64,000 bases of DNA from Massariosphaeria phaeospora (taxonomy: Eukaryota > Ascomycota > Dothideomycetes > Pleosporales). Below the pieces are notes generated by a model, which had not been told where the DNA came from, ran no database searches, and was given only the letters and a program-made list of their open reading frames with translations. The DNA lies in NCBI GenBank assembly GCA_011032825.1, contig JAADJZ010000041.1, positions 1 to 64,000 of the forward strand, written 5' to 3'. Position numbers and translations under genes: made by a program. This document shows, piece by piece, positions 33,497 to 45,500 of the stretch; the first letter of the stretch is position 1; every line of letters begins with the position of its first letter.

Positions 33497-34400
33497 CAGT
33501 AGTTAAATACCTACTCTAACTATGCCAAACTAACGTTGTTATTGCTTTAACTTAATAGTGTTGAGTTTACAAACACGTCGTGTTAACTAGCTTAGATATT
33601 AGCTACCTATGTTAATTGTAATGTGCTGTTAGCTAAAGCGTATAGTAGCTTAGGTAGTAACACTTTACTATTAGCACAAACTACTACCAAAAGCGTTACC
33701 TACTTCTAAAAGCTATCTTGAAAAGCTAACGTTACTTTTTTTTGCTTTTATTAGTGTCGTAAGAATACTTGTTTAGAGCGTTTAGTTACACTTATTATAA
33801 AGCCTTTTTTGTTTATATTGTAAGTGTTCTTGAGTAAAACGTTGTACTTTTCTATTTTACTATGCAGAAGCTTAAAATATAGGTTATATTTAAACTTTAA
33901 ATTAGCGTAGTAACGTACAGCGTCTATACTAAAAGTTTATTTAAAGATAAAATAGGTGCTGTTTTAGTTGATAAAGCGCGTTACCTAAGCGTTTGAAACA
34001 CGCGTTTTTGCTATCTTGCTAGCAAAATTTTAGATTATAGCTTGCGTAAAAAGTAGCTTTTGCTTTGTTAAGTTTTTAATATAAGCGCAAAGCTCTAACT
34101 TTTGTTGTAAGTTAAAGTGTTGTTAAGTAGCTACTTTAACTTGTTTTGAGCGTATTACACTTCGTACGCGCTGCTTTAGCGTTAATCGCTTAACACTATA
34201 CTAATTAGAAATTGCCTGCAAAAAGAGTTTTGCATTAAGACTTTGCAATTTAAACGCTACAATTGCGTTATTAATTAGAGCTATAGTAGTTAAGATATCG
34301 CGTGTTGAAAGTAAGTAGTTGAAACGGTTTTTGAAAGTTAGTAGAGCATTACGCGAACTCGAGCATTACGCGCGTTAGCACGGTACGCGAAGCTTTAAGT
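33497..34400 (-). mobile_element. P4: 5' half of a pogo/Fot1-like transposon
   Basis: Minus-strand transposase remnants run from the DDE core (YNINKKGFIISVT-like near 33810) back to the N-terminal region near 34300. The C-terminal half is missing at P3's right edge and does not reappear left of P2, so it was deleted. The outer limit near 34400 is approximate. Confidence 0.6.
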
Positions 34401-34439
34401 TACTCGAACGAAGTGCATTTATTCTCTAATACAAGCTTG

Positions 34440-34949
34440 CTGTCTACTTTATTACTTAATTTTAACTTAACATCTATGCAACCTAACTTAACTATAACTT
34501 TGTACTAGCGTTAAAAAATTGAGTATATAAGTAGAGTTGAGTTAGAGTTATAAAAAAAGCAACTTAACTTTAACTTAACTTTTACTTATTCGCTAGCTTA
34601 CTTCTAGACGTAGCCTAAGAGATTCTAGCGTAGCGTAGAAAGTATAAAACGCTTTTTTATCTTATAGATAAAACTATATTAATTTATTACTTTCTACATT
34701 AGAACTTACCTACTCTAGCAACTTCTTAAATCTTTATAGTATTTACGCTAGCGAATAAGTAGAAAGTACTTATTGTTGAGTATAAGTTAAGTTAGAGTTG
34801 CACAAACCTAGAGTTAAAGTTAAGTTAGAGTAATTAAAGCGTAGGTTAAAGTTAAGTTATAGGTACTACTTTTAGGTTAATAAACTTGTTATAACTAGCT
34901 GTTATAATTATAAAGAAAAAATATATTAAAATATAAAATTGTAGAAGTT
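34440..34949. repeat. Left arm of an inverted-repeat-rich (foldback-like) element
   Basis: It contains repeated AACTTAACTTTAACTTAAC-type motifs in both orientations and a copy of a unit (TACGCTAGCGAATAAGTAG at about 34744) found again on the other side of the Gypsy element at 40999 (TACGCTGGCGAATGGGTAG). No coding capacity is seen. The motif resembles but is not a telomeric TTAGGG repeat. Outer limit approximate. Confidence 0.5.
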
Positions 34950-35242
34950 TGTAATAAAAGAGAATCGCCTAGGAAAGCAGGTTCTAGATAAAGAATGTAA
35001 TAAATTCAATAGAGTCTATCTACAACGCGGACAAAAGAGCTTTATATACTTTATAGTTAGTTAGCTTCTAAAGCACTTGCGAAGCGCTTTCGAAGGCTAT
35101 GTAGAAACCTAATACCGCAAGGCCTTCGTTAATCGAAAACTAGCGAAGCTTTTTTAGGTATCGTCGAAGCTGTTACGTACAGTGTTAATAGCTACTAAAG
35201 TCCTACGACTAAGGCAATTTATAGAGCTTTTAGCCTATTACA
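34950..35242 (-). repeat. Gypsy-1 3' LTR
   Basis: 293 bp, TG...CA ends, direct repeat of 40625-40917. In minus-strand sense it is downstream of pol. A purine-rich tract (complement of 35243-35256, GAAAGAAAGCTTAT) adjoins it. Confidence 0.88.
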
Positions 35243-38200
35243 TAAGCTTTCTTTCTAATTTGTAGCAATTTACTTACTTCGTTAGCGTTCTAGCGTCCTT
35301 TCTAAAAGTGTGCCGTTTCGAAAGTTTTTTAGCAATTTTCTATCGGCGTTTCGGTAAGCTGCCGAAAATTCTTGCTAAGTAGATAAAGCTTTTGTGTTTT
35401 TGAGTTCTAGCGCTAGTTCTTATGTAAGCTAGTTATAGCTAGTTCATTTAACTTAATATTCTAGCTTTTGGCTTTTTTTAACTTTTTTCTAGCGCTTGCT
35501 TGTAATGCGCTTAACTAGCTATTCTTGCTCGCTTTCTACGGTAACGCTTCTTAGGCGCTAATTAAACACTGTCTAGCCTTTTAAAGAATTGTCTACTACA
35601 AGTCTAAGCTTATCTATTAGAAATGTTAGATTTATCTTAGAAAGTATGTTTAAAACTACGTTGCCTAAAGACTTAACTTGTAAAACTGTATATTTGCTAT
35701 TTTTCTAGTTTAGTTTCTTGCTTAGGCGCCTATTAGAGATGTGTTTTTTGTATTGCAACTACACTTTATCTTCTACTCGAAGCAGCAGCGCTTCTTTTTT
35801 ATGTCAATTTGCTTATTTTTCTTGCTCCTATTAGGCCTCCGCTATAGCAGCTTGCGCGAAGTTAATAACTTTTTTTATTTTTTTAGCTATTTCCGCTGCG
35901 CTTCGCTAAGAGTCTAAAGTTGCCTAGTAGAGCGTATCCGCCTTTTTCTTTGCTTAGAGCTAGATTAAGTTCATCTCGTAACTATGCTAGAGAAAGAAGA
36001 AGCTTACTTTTGTCAACACTACTTTTTGCTTCTAGATTGCGATTTGTACAATAGAGCATAGCTGCGCTTAGTTTTTCTAGTTCTAATTCACAAACGGCCT
36101 TAAGATAGTTTTAATTGTTAAATTTGCTTTTTTTGTAGCTTCGTTAGTTTCTAGGTAGAAAGCTGTAGATAGCTGCCTTACAATTCTAAACTCTTTGCAA
36201 AGCGTTTTCTAGAATTCACTTACAAATTGTGCTTTTTAGTTAGAAACAATAGCGTTAGAGAGCTAGTAGTAAGCTACTACTCTTTTAATAAATACTTTTG
36301 CTACAGTTGCTGCGTTAATTTTCGCTATAGAAATCAAGATTATATTCTTGCTTAATTAGTTTGTAATAACTAGTAGATTCGTGCACCTTTTGCTTTTCAG
36401 CAGGTTAGTAATAAAGTCTATAAAAAGTTCTTTCTAGATTCTGTCTAGAACGAAGAGCGAGCGAAGAAAACTACTTTTTATTTTCTGCTATAGTTTCGCT
36501 CGTCTACATGCATCGCAGTTGGCAATGTACTATCAAATGTCTAAGCTTATTCCTAGCTAAAAGAAATCTCTTTTAAGAATATTGTAGGTGTTTTCTTTGC
36601 TAAAATGCCTTGCGATAAGCGAGTCGTAGGCTCTAGAAATTAATCTAGTGCGCAGTTGATACATTTTCGGCACCTATCTCTTTTTTTAATAAAAAAGCGC
36701 GTCGTTTTTAACAGCGCAATCTGCTAAAGACGCTTTTAATTAAAAGCCTAAAAGAAACTTCCTACGGGTACTTTTTTTAGTTTAGCTTTTTTTTACAGCT
36801 TCTAAGGCTTTTTAGTACAAATCGTTTTTTCAAACTTCTTTATCTTAAAGTTTATCTAAAAACAGCTTTTTTGCATTATCTTTAGAATTGTCTTTCGTGC
36901 TAGCATTTTTTTCCTGTCTAGCAGCATTTTGTCTAAAACTCGCAGCATTTTGCTCTTTAAAGCCTTTACTTTTGATCTAAGAAAAAACATTTTGCTTTAG
37001 AGCTTCTGCTACATCTGCTTTGTAGAAAGCATTAAGCTTACTAGCGAGTACATTTGGCGTTGGAATTGAGGTGCTATAGAGCGAGAACGCGCGGATTACG
37101 CTTAGAGTTTTTTTTATAATATTATTCTCGTTTAACACACTAGTTGGTTTGAGAAGTTAAAATTTACGGCTTTTTAGCCGAACATTGTTTTAGTTTTAAA
37201 AAAGATTCTGCTTTTTCTGTAAGAAAGCGTTTGCTTTTTTATTAGCTGCCTTAGAGTAGTACACAAACTCTAGGTTGTATTTAAAAAAAATGTTCGCTTA
37301 GCAAACATGTTGCTTTGTTAGTAACTTCGCTGTAGTAAAGTACAAAAGGTTTTTGTAATTAGTGTAAACTATAATCTTCGACACTGCTTTAAGCTTTGCT
37401 TTTTATTTAGTAATGCATTTAATTACTGCTAATAATTCTTTGTTGTAAATAGTGTAGTTAGACTTTGCAAGTAACATTTTAGCAAAGTAGTAAGCTACTG
37501 CTTGCTACAAGTTGTTTTTTGCTTTTTAAAAAAGCGCTTTTTTGGTAGCTATTCCCAAAGCGTCCGCTTTAATAGCAGTTTTCAAATTAAAGTCAAAATA
37601 GGCTAATAACGGCTTAGATATGAACTTTTTCTTAAGCGTGTCAAACGCTTCTTGTTGTTTAAGCTTCCAACGAAATTCAACGCTTTTTTTTGTTAACTCT
37701 GTTAGTAGAGAAATAATTGCAAAAAAGCGCGAATAAACTGCTAGTAAAAGTTTGCAAAACCAACGAAGCTTCGTACTCTTTTAACTAAGGCTAGAGCCTT
37801 TTATTTAAAAATTGCGCGAACTTTTTTTAGATCCATGCTAATTCCCTTGCCTACCTCGATAATAAAACTAAAGTATTTAGTTTTAGTTACTTTAAACTCG
37901 CATTTCTTAATATTAAGTTGTAACTTCGCTTTTTTTAACTTGTTAACAACTTCTTTAACACGTTGCCGGTAGTTCTTTTAAGAACTTTTAAAGTAAATAA
38001 GTACATTATCTAAGTATGCAAAAGCGTTAACGTTAATGTAATTACGCAAAGTGTAGTTAATAAATTGCTAGAACGTACTTAAGGCGTTAGCAAGGCTAAA
38101 TAGGCAAACTATTCATTCGTACAATCTAAATCTTGTACGAAAAGCTGTTTTCTACTTGTTTTCTTTAGCAATTTGAACTTTGTAAAAGGCCTAGATAACG

Positions 38201-40624
38201 TCTAGCTTAGTAAACCATTTAGCCTAGCTAATCTAATTTAGGGTCTCGTGAATCAAAGGCAGCGAGTATTGGTTTTTTTTCGTAATAGCGTTGAGCGCTC
38301 GATAGTTTACGCAAAAGCGTAGCTTTTTACTAAGTTTCTTTGCAAACAACACTAGCGCTTCGGCCTAAAAGCAACTTACTCTAATAAACCTACAATTTAA
38401 ATGCGCAGTAAGCTGCTTTTGCAAAACTAATAGTTCGTTTTTAAACATGTTATACAAAGGTTTCTATAGAACCTCTGCTTTTTTCTCGTTCTTTTCGATT
38501 AGTTTAATGCCGTAGTCTATTAGGCTTTGGTAAGAAAATAATTTGTTAGCCTTAAACTGCATAAACGCTGTATACTAATTTTTTATCTAGTTAAGCAGCG
38601 TTAGGCGTAGGTTAACTACTACTTTAGTCTAAAGAGCTTTCTAGATGTTCGCTATAGACGCAGCGAAAATTTTAACGCTAAAGTTTTTTTTCTTAGACTA
38701 CTGCATTATTATTCTAAACGCAGCTGCGAACACTTGCTAGAGCTTCTATTTAAGCTTTTTTCTTTTCTAGCTTCGCACGCGTGTTTCGGTTGAATAGATG
38801 AAAATTAATTTCTTTGCCAAAGCTAGCGTTACCTAGCTTCCGTTTATTCATAGGCGCTCTAGAATAATATCGTATTCGTTATTTTTAGTTATAACGTACG
38901 CTCAAACTGTTTGTTCGTGCCTGTCTAGGTTTATTGTAAACTAGGCAGCTTTTGTAACCTTAACGACTTGTTCGCTAATGCCTACTACAGGCTTTTGTTT
39001 TATCGAAATACGTAAGAAACGGTTTTTTTTACAAAACTTTTTGCTAACAAGACTATAGGTAGTGCACCCAAAGTCGAGCATTGCTAAAGCAAAAATAAAT
39101 TGATTAATAATTGCATGTACTGTAAGTGGTTTCTCGTCTAGCTAGCGCTAGCGAAACTTTAGAAACTTATCTAATAAAGAAACTGTGTTTTTTTTCTACT
39201 ACTTCTAACCGCGCTTTTAGTTAGAAGTGTTTAGTTTTTTAAGTTTTTAAACTTAGAAACTTCTTTAACTTTTGCTGTTGTCTTAACTAGTTTAAAAGTT
39301 GCTTTTTAAGTTGTAGCAGGCTTTTTCGAAGCTGCAAGCTTACATTTATTAGACATGTAAGTTACTAAACTACATTAAAAGCAAAAGTAATTCTCTTGTT
39401 GTTTCGTTATCTCTGCGTTGTTTGCCTATTTGGCTCGCTTTTTTTTCTTATTGTTAGTAGCCGCGCGGACTGCCTAGGTAGCAGCTTTAGTTGCTAGCTT
39501 TTAGTCTATAGCCTCTGTGTCGCTTATTGATTAATTTAGTACTATTTGCTACTAGTTGTTTGCTTTCGCGCAGTTTAGGTTTTTTTCAATCTAAGTAACT
39601 CGTTCTATTAAGTCCTAAAGTTGCTATGCTAAGAAAACAATAACGCTAACTATTTTATTCTGTAGATTAGCGCGAAGCCTTGCTTTGTACTAGTTCTTTA
39701 ATGTAGCTACGTTGCTTGTTATTTTTGCGTCGTACGCAAAGCGCATAAATTCTTTATTATACTTTTAAAGAAACATTTTTTTCTGCCTAAGAGCAAAGAG
39801 TTGGTTAAGCGCTTTCTACGCTCGCATGTAGTTCTAGTAGTGCCTATTAAAGTACTTTCAAAACTTCTTTGCCGTTTCGTTACAGTGTTTCTAATACTAG
39901 GCGAGTTTAGTAGTAGCTACTTGCTTTGTTAAGCAGTTGTAGATGTAGCCGCATAAGTTTCTAATTAAGTTCTTGTTATTAAGCATTTTGTTTTTTACCT
40001 AGACTTTAAACTGTCTATAGTCTAACTTTGTTTTGTTGAACTAAGCTAGGTTAGGCATTTTGTTGCGCTTTGTAATTAGCGTAGAAGCTTTTGAGATACT
40101 AAAAAGAGTTAGTAGTGTTGCTAGCGCAGCTCTCTTTTCTTTCTAGAGAATTCGAACTTAATTTTGTAGTATTTCGATAAGTGCCTAAACTCTTGCACTC
40201 TCGTTATTAACTAGCTGCTTAGAATTTAAAAGTTCTGCGAGAACTAGCTTCGTTGCTAGTAGCTAATTGTTTGTTACTCTTTTAAGTAGTTCTATTACGA
40301 GTTTTGTAACGAATATTTTTGTATATGTAGCTTCTGCTGCATTAAAACAGATTTCTTAAGTTTCTACATTAATTCTGTCGTTGTTTATTAGCTCTTGTAG
40401 AGCTTTCTTAATTGCTTCGCTGCTTTGGCTTTCGCTTTCTAGCCTGCGAGCTTCTACAACTAGTATCTAGATATACTCATCCTAGGTGCCGTCTATCGTA
40501 GCAATTTAGTTTTAAAAACTTTTTTCGCTGCGTCGTAGAGTTTTTTAGAGGTTGCTTTTAACTTTTAAAAGTGTTGTACTTTTTAAAAATCTTACGATCT
40601 TTACTGCGTAGAGATTAATCGAAT

Positions 40625-40917
40625 TCAAATAAAAGAGAATCGCCTAGGAAAGCAGGTTCTAGATAAAGAATGTAATAAATTCGATAGAGTCTATCTACAG
40701 CGCGAACAAAAAAGCTTTATATACTTTATAGTTAGTTAGCTTCTAGAGCACCTGCGAAGCGCTTTCGAAGGCTATGTAAAAACTCAATACCGCAAGGCTT
40801 TCGTTAACCGGAAACTAGCGAGGCTTTTTTAGGTATCGTCGAAGCTGTTACGTACAGTGTTAATAGCTACTAAGATTCTACGACCAAGGCAATTCATAGA
40901 GCTTTTAGCTTATTACA
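40625..40917 (-). repeat. Gypsy-1 5' LTR
   Basis: 293 bp, direct repeat of 34950-35242. It is upstream of gag in minus-strand sense. Its first bases (TCAAATA instead of TGTAATA) have diverged. Confidence 0.85.
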
Positions 40918-40918
40918 T

Positions 40919-40980
40919 GTGCTAACTTAACCTATATCTACGCTAAAACGTTTTAGCGTAGGTATAGGTTAAGTTAGCAC
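40919..40980. repeat. 62-bp near-perfect palindrome
   Basis: Two 30-base arms (starting GTGCTAACTTAACCTATA) with one mismatch and a two-base centre (CG). It begins two bases from the Gypsy-1 LTR end and belongs to the foldback-like sequence around the retrotransposon. Confidence 0.9.
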
Positions 40981-41440
40981 TAAAGTTTTACGTAAGCTTA
41001 CGCTGGCGAATGGGTAGAGAGTACCTATCGATAGGTATAGGTTGGGTTATGAGTCGCACAGACCTTGGGTTAAAGTTGAGTTAGAGTTAACCTAGCGTAG
41101 GTAGGAGTTGAGTTAGAGTGGTCAAAGCTCTAGGTTGGAAGTTAGGTTAGGGTTACCTAAATAGTTAAGAAACTGTAATAAGTAAATGTGATAAATATAC
41201 ATAGAAAACTTAATATTAATATAGGTTGTAAATATTATGTAAGACCCAACCACAACCCTAAGCTTTGACTACTCTAACCCAACCTCTACCCAAGCTGCTT
41301 AGTAACTAGCGCGGGTTAAGGCTAGAGTTGAGTTGAGGTCTGACGTAAGCTAACCCAACCCTAACTCAACCTCTACCCATTTACCAGCCTACGTAAGCTA
41401 ACTTAACTTTAACTCAACTTATACTTATTTACTACTCTAA
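40981..41440. repeat. Right arm of the inverted-repeat-rich element
   Basis: Head: GGTTGGGTTATG and GAGTTGAGTTAGAG motifs to about 41170. Tail: the complementary CTAACCCAACCTCTACCC motifs at about 41260-41430. The left arm at 34440-34949 has the same plan in a more RIP-altered form. Probably one non-autonomous element split by Gypsy-1. Confidence 0.5.
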
Positions 41441-41597
41441 TAGTATTGCTTTTAATTTTGTAGTTCTTAATAACTCGAAAAACGTTATCTGCGAGATTCT
41501 TTTTTAAGTGTTTATCTAGCATCTTAGTAAAAGCTAACATAGCTGTACAGCATCTTCTTTTTTTATCTACAAAATAAGAAAATACTTTATTAAAGCT

Positions 41598-41745
41598 TGG
41601 CGAAGGATAGGCGGAACTACACTTTGAGTAGGCGAAACCACAGTTTGAGAAATACGCGTGTAGCCTCTCGCGTAGTATTATTGAGTACGGCCGAGGTTCT
41701 GCCGACGAACACCAAAACATGAGATGGCTGCACCGCCACGTCGGC
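41598..41745 (-). repeat. Dispersed repeat, copy inverted relative to 50771-50912
   Basis: Its reverse complement matches 50771-50912 over about 120 bases (core CATGTTTTGGTGTTC, CGGCAGAACCTCGGCCGTAC). This copy has an extra 20-odd-base internal duplication (CGCCTACTCAAAGTGTAGTTC region). Nature unknown. Confidence 0.7.
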
Positions 41746-41837
41746 GCATCGGCGACCTCTGCGTCGGCTAGCACGGCGGATTGCCTCCGTTCACCGACCC
41801 TACTTTACGTTCAAGGCGCGATGGCAGGTTTATTTTT

Positions 41838-42354
41838 AGCCGCGCCAAGCCTCGAGCGAGCTACCCACGAATCTAACCTCGCTAGTTGCCTCACCAAACT
41901 TGAACACCTCTGCTGCACCCACTGCACCCACCAACCACGCCCTAAATACAATAACCTGTTTGGCCAATATTGTAGAGCTCGACGAGCCGAGTCGATTGCT
42001 GCAAGAGTTACGAAAATACGATCGCTTTTGGTGGAGGCGCATTCACTTGAAGATTTCGCGCGCTTAAGCCAGATGAGCCAGCGCCTGCCCGTAGGCGCGG
42101 CAAACAGGCGAAAAATTCTCATACTGCCAAGGCTTACGTGGCGAACACGAAAACTTCAGATAGCAGAGACACCCGCAGAGGCGCCCGCAGACCTACTGCG
42201 AGACTCTACAGCGCATAGTCCACCTTCAAGGTATTTTAGAAAGCACTAACATCGATGAGCTTCGAATGACGCTCCTACAACATCCCCTAACACAATACCT
42301 GCTACTAAAAACCAACTATAAACTATTCTCTAGACAACATAGACGGACGGTTTC
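41838..42354 (+). pseudogene. Decayed unknown gene interrupted by the Copia element
   Basis: Protein-like stretches occur in the plus strand: LANIVELDEPSRLLQELRKY near 41950-42030, then another frame with HSLEDFARLSQMSQRL to about 42190, then the first frame again (HLQGILESTNIDEL... HPLTQYLLLKTNYKLFS) up to the Copia target site. Past the Copia the last frame stays open (VSVASRQWTFIFASLY) to a stop near 47820. The frame changes lack splice signals, so I read it as a relic. Family unknown. Confidence 0.35.
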
Positions 42355-42538
42355 TGTCAGGGTGAGTGCAAGCAGTGCGTAGGGAATTGAGGATTGAACT
42401 GAGGTTGTATTGTGTGTAGCTACGAACGTAGATATACATGAGTGGCTGTAAACAGCGCTAGTGCAGGATAGGTAGTCGCACCTCAGCGTAGGTGAGGCGC
42501 TACTACACGTGAGGTAGGAGAGACTCTAAACCGTGACA
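42355..42538 (-). repeat. Copia-1 3' LTR
   Basis: 184 bp; differs from the other LTR only by ACATGAG against ACATAAG. A polypurine tract (complement of CACCCCCC at 42539-42546) adjoins its inner edge. Confidence 0.93.
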
Positions 42539-42593
42539 CACCCCCCAGCTGGCGTAGGCTCAAAGGCATTGAGTTGACGACAGCTGATTAGTA

Positions 42594-45500
42594 TCAGTGT
42601 ATGTAGAGGGCGTCGAGGTCGTCCCTAGCAGCCTGACGTAGGCCCTTCAGGCGCTCTGTGATGTCAACAAGGTTGAGTTGGCGGATAAACTCTGTAAATT
42701 TCTGCTTTGGTAGTATTTTCGTAAGTCCGTCGGCAGGCATACGATTAGTAGGAACTCATTGGACGTTGATTCGTGAGGCAGTGACCTTCTGTCGAATCCA
42801 GAGCTAGTGGATGTCGACGTGCTTGACCTTTGTATGAAGCTTGTCGTGCTTTTTCGTAACAATACCAACAGTCTGCTAATTGTTACACCAAATTGTAGGT
42901 GTACAGTCGAGCGTAAGGTTGATTCTAGTAAAGAATCGCATCCATTCCTCCATTTGCGAGGCAGCGAGAGATAACGAGAGCAATTCAGACTCTGTAGTTG
43001 ATTTTGTGACTGTACGCTGTATAGTCGATTTCCAGTCAATCATGAGTCCACCAAATTTGAACGCGTAACCCTGAGAGCTCCGGCGAGTCTCAGGCTCGTC
43101 AGCGTACGAGGCGTTAGATGATCCAAAGAAAAGAGGATCGCGATATAGAGGATCGTTAGAGAGATACTCGGCCATGTCCTGTGCGCTAGCAGAGGCTTCA
43201 AGAGCGAAAGCCTTCGTGCTAAGCAGGTAGCGCCAGGTTTGGCGGATCTTCGAGACGTGTGACTGTCCTGGGTTGGTAAAGTAGCAGGCAAAGACAACGT
43301 GCGTTCGGGCGACGTCAGGCCTGCCCCAGACAGCAATGTATGCTAAAGAGCCAACTAGTTGCTAATAGAGCTTCGTTCGAGTAGCGTTAGGCTCCTCGAT
43401 AGACTGCGGCAGCCAGTTCTCTATTAGTGGGACGTCTAGAGCCTTGCCTACAGCTTCAATACTAAATCGAGCGCACACCTTGTCAATAAAGGCGTCTTGA
43501 ACTAGCCAGGTTTTGTGCAGAGCTCGATTGCGAACGATGCGGATTCCGAGAAACTAGGTGAGGTTTCCTATAGCTTTGATGTTGTATAGGTTCACTAGAT
43601 CCTTCTCAAAGGACCTGTGGAGATAAGCATTTGACTAATGAAATGCTATAACGATGTCGTTAACGTAGACGAATAGGATGAGCCAGCGATTCGTGTACAA
43701 ACACGAGAAGCCCTCAACTAGTTTCAGGCCTAGCTTGATGAGCTCGCGGCGTAGCTCGTTGTACCATAGTACAGGTAACTCTTTTAGGCCGTACAGAGCG
43801 CGAAGCACTATCATGATTTCGCCTTCGATTTGGCGGAAGGCCTTAGGTGTTTCAGCGTATAGCTTGCGATTGATCTGAGCGTTCAAGAAGGCAGTAGGAA
43901 CGTTGTACTGCTTTAGCTCTAGATCGAAGTAATTGGCGATCGCAATTAGAGCGCGAAAGTTGCGGATTGCGAGTGTAGCAGCGTACGTGTTCTCGAGCGG
44001 AGCTTGGAGGTCGCCTCGAACGACTAGTCGAGCCTTAAAGCGTAAGAGATATCTATCTTCGTCTATTTTGTAGGTGAAAACCTACATCAGAGGTAGCACC
44101 TCAGCGTTTGCAGTTGCCTTCGACTAATCTGTCTAGCCAAAGACGTCTTTAGCGCGTAGATCTCGCCATTCGATTTCCATAGCGCGTCGAAATTGATCGC
44201 TAAACATGTGTGTACCAAGCTGCTTTACTGCCTTCGGCGAAAGCAGCAGCTGTAATTAATGAATTCGCGGTATCTCATCTACTCCAGCGGGTATTGAGTG
44301 AATCTCGGTCGAAAACGCTTGCAGGTAATTGACTAGAAGCTTAGGTCCTAGCCTTGTAGCGTAAGACTAGATAGCAAAGTTGTCTAGATTCCTTGGTTTT
44401 CGACTGCGCTTGCCTGTAATAATAAGGCTTGTGTTGGTTAAGTCGAGATTAACGTCCTGTAGAGCTCTCTAGCCTCGTCGGCGATAATTCTTAGGTACTA
44501 TTAGAGTTGAGTTAACCTTAGAGGGTTCAGGAGTTAGCAGCTGTTGCTGAGTTGATTCGAGTACGTCGTTGGATTCGAGTACGTCGTCATTCGTCTCACC
44601 CCCTACATAGGAGCTTCTAGCTGTTAGAGCTAAAGTCACAGGTGCTGTTGGGCGGCTGCGTTGACGAGCTGTTAGCAGGTCTTCGATGCTAATATCGTCG
44701 TCCTGTGGCATCTCTGGATATTCGAGTAGCTCGATTACCTCCTCGATTACTGACGTAGAGGCGTAGCCGTCCATTCCCTCGAAGAAAAGCGTAGGGTCGA
44801 ATACGACGTCACGTGTAACGATAACAGTATCCTTTGTAGGCAGCCATATACGGAAGATATTAGTGCCTTGGTAGCCAACTAGGTGGCTAATAAGAGTACG
44901 CGATTCGAGCTTGTTAGCAGCTCTCAGATCGCGGTTGTAGACGTAGGCGCGACAACCAATAGGCCTTATATAAGCGACGAGTGGCTTTCGTCCTCATACG
45001 ACCTCGTACGGTGTCTTCTAACCTAGTGCTTTAGTAGGCGTTCGATTGAGGATGTACGCGGCTGTGCGATACATTTTATGTGTTAGATCCTTTGGTAGGT
45101 TCGCGTGTATGCGCATAGCACGAGCTCGCTAAGTAAGAACTCCGCCTGCGCGCTCAATGAGTCCATTCGGCTCCTTTGTGCTAGGTAGAGCTGGCTCGTA
45201 CAGCATTCCTAGTTCGTCTGTGGTGTTGATTAGATCGTTGCCAAATCCCTTTTCGTTGTCGCATCGGATAGCGACTACGTCAGCATTGTACACGCGCTGA
45301 ATCTTGCGAATCAAGGCCATGAACCAGCGTGTAAGGGTCAACTTGTCCTTTCGCTTGATTGTAGCTATCTCATGCCATTTTGAGTACTCGTCTATCGAGT
45401 GCGGAGCGTATTTGCTACCGTCGATACACTCCTCTCCCATAGGGATAATGTAGATCAAGTCTATCGCGATTCGATAGAATGGTCGTTGTGCACGGCTCTC

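Larger units (their letters stand above)
34950..40917 (-). mobile_element. Gypsy-1: chromodomain Ty3/Gypsy retrotransposon
   Basis: Two direct 293-bp LTRs (34950-35242 and 40625-40917) differ at roughly twenty positions, nearly all transitions. The coding strand is minus. Remnants in order: zinc knuckle near 39400-39345, aspartic protease near 39090-39040 (MLDFGCTTYSLVS), reverse transcriptase near 38060-38000 (FAYLDNVLIYF in place of YLDD), integrase from about 36700, and its C-terminal SH3-like KV-LQY and RRLSKKLN segments near 35750. A chromodomain follows near 35530-35440 (LVKRITSKR). That order defines chromoviruses. Stops are everywhere, so the copy is dead. No matching 5-bp target duplication was found. 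Confidence 0.9.

Noticed and set aside
34460..41430. CTAACCC/GGGTTA-like motifs as interstitial telomere repeats
   Set aside because: The motifs are irregular (AACCTAACTTAAC, CTAACTCAACC) with no tandem TTAGGG array; they belong to a dispersed inverted-repeat element.
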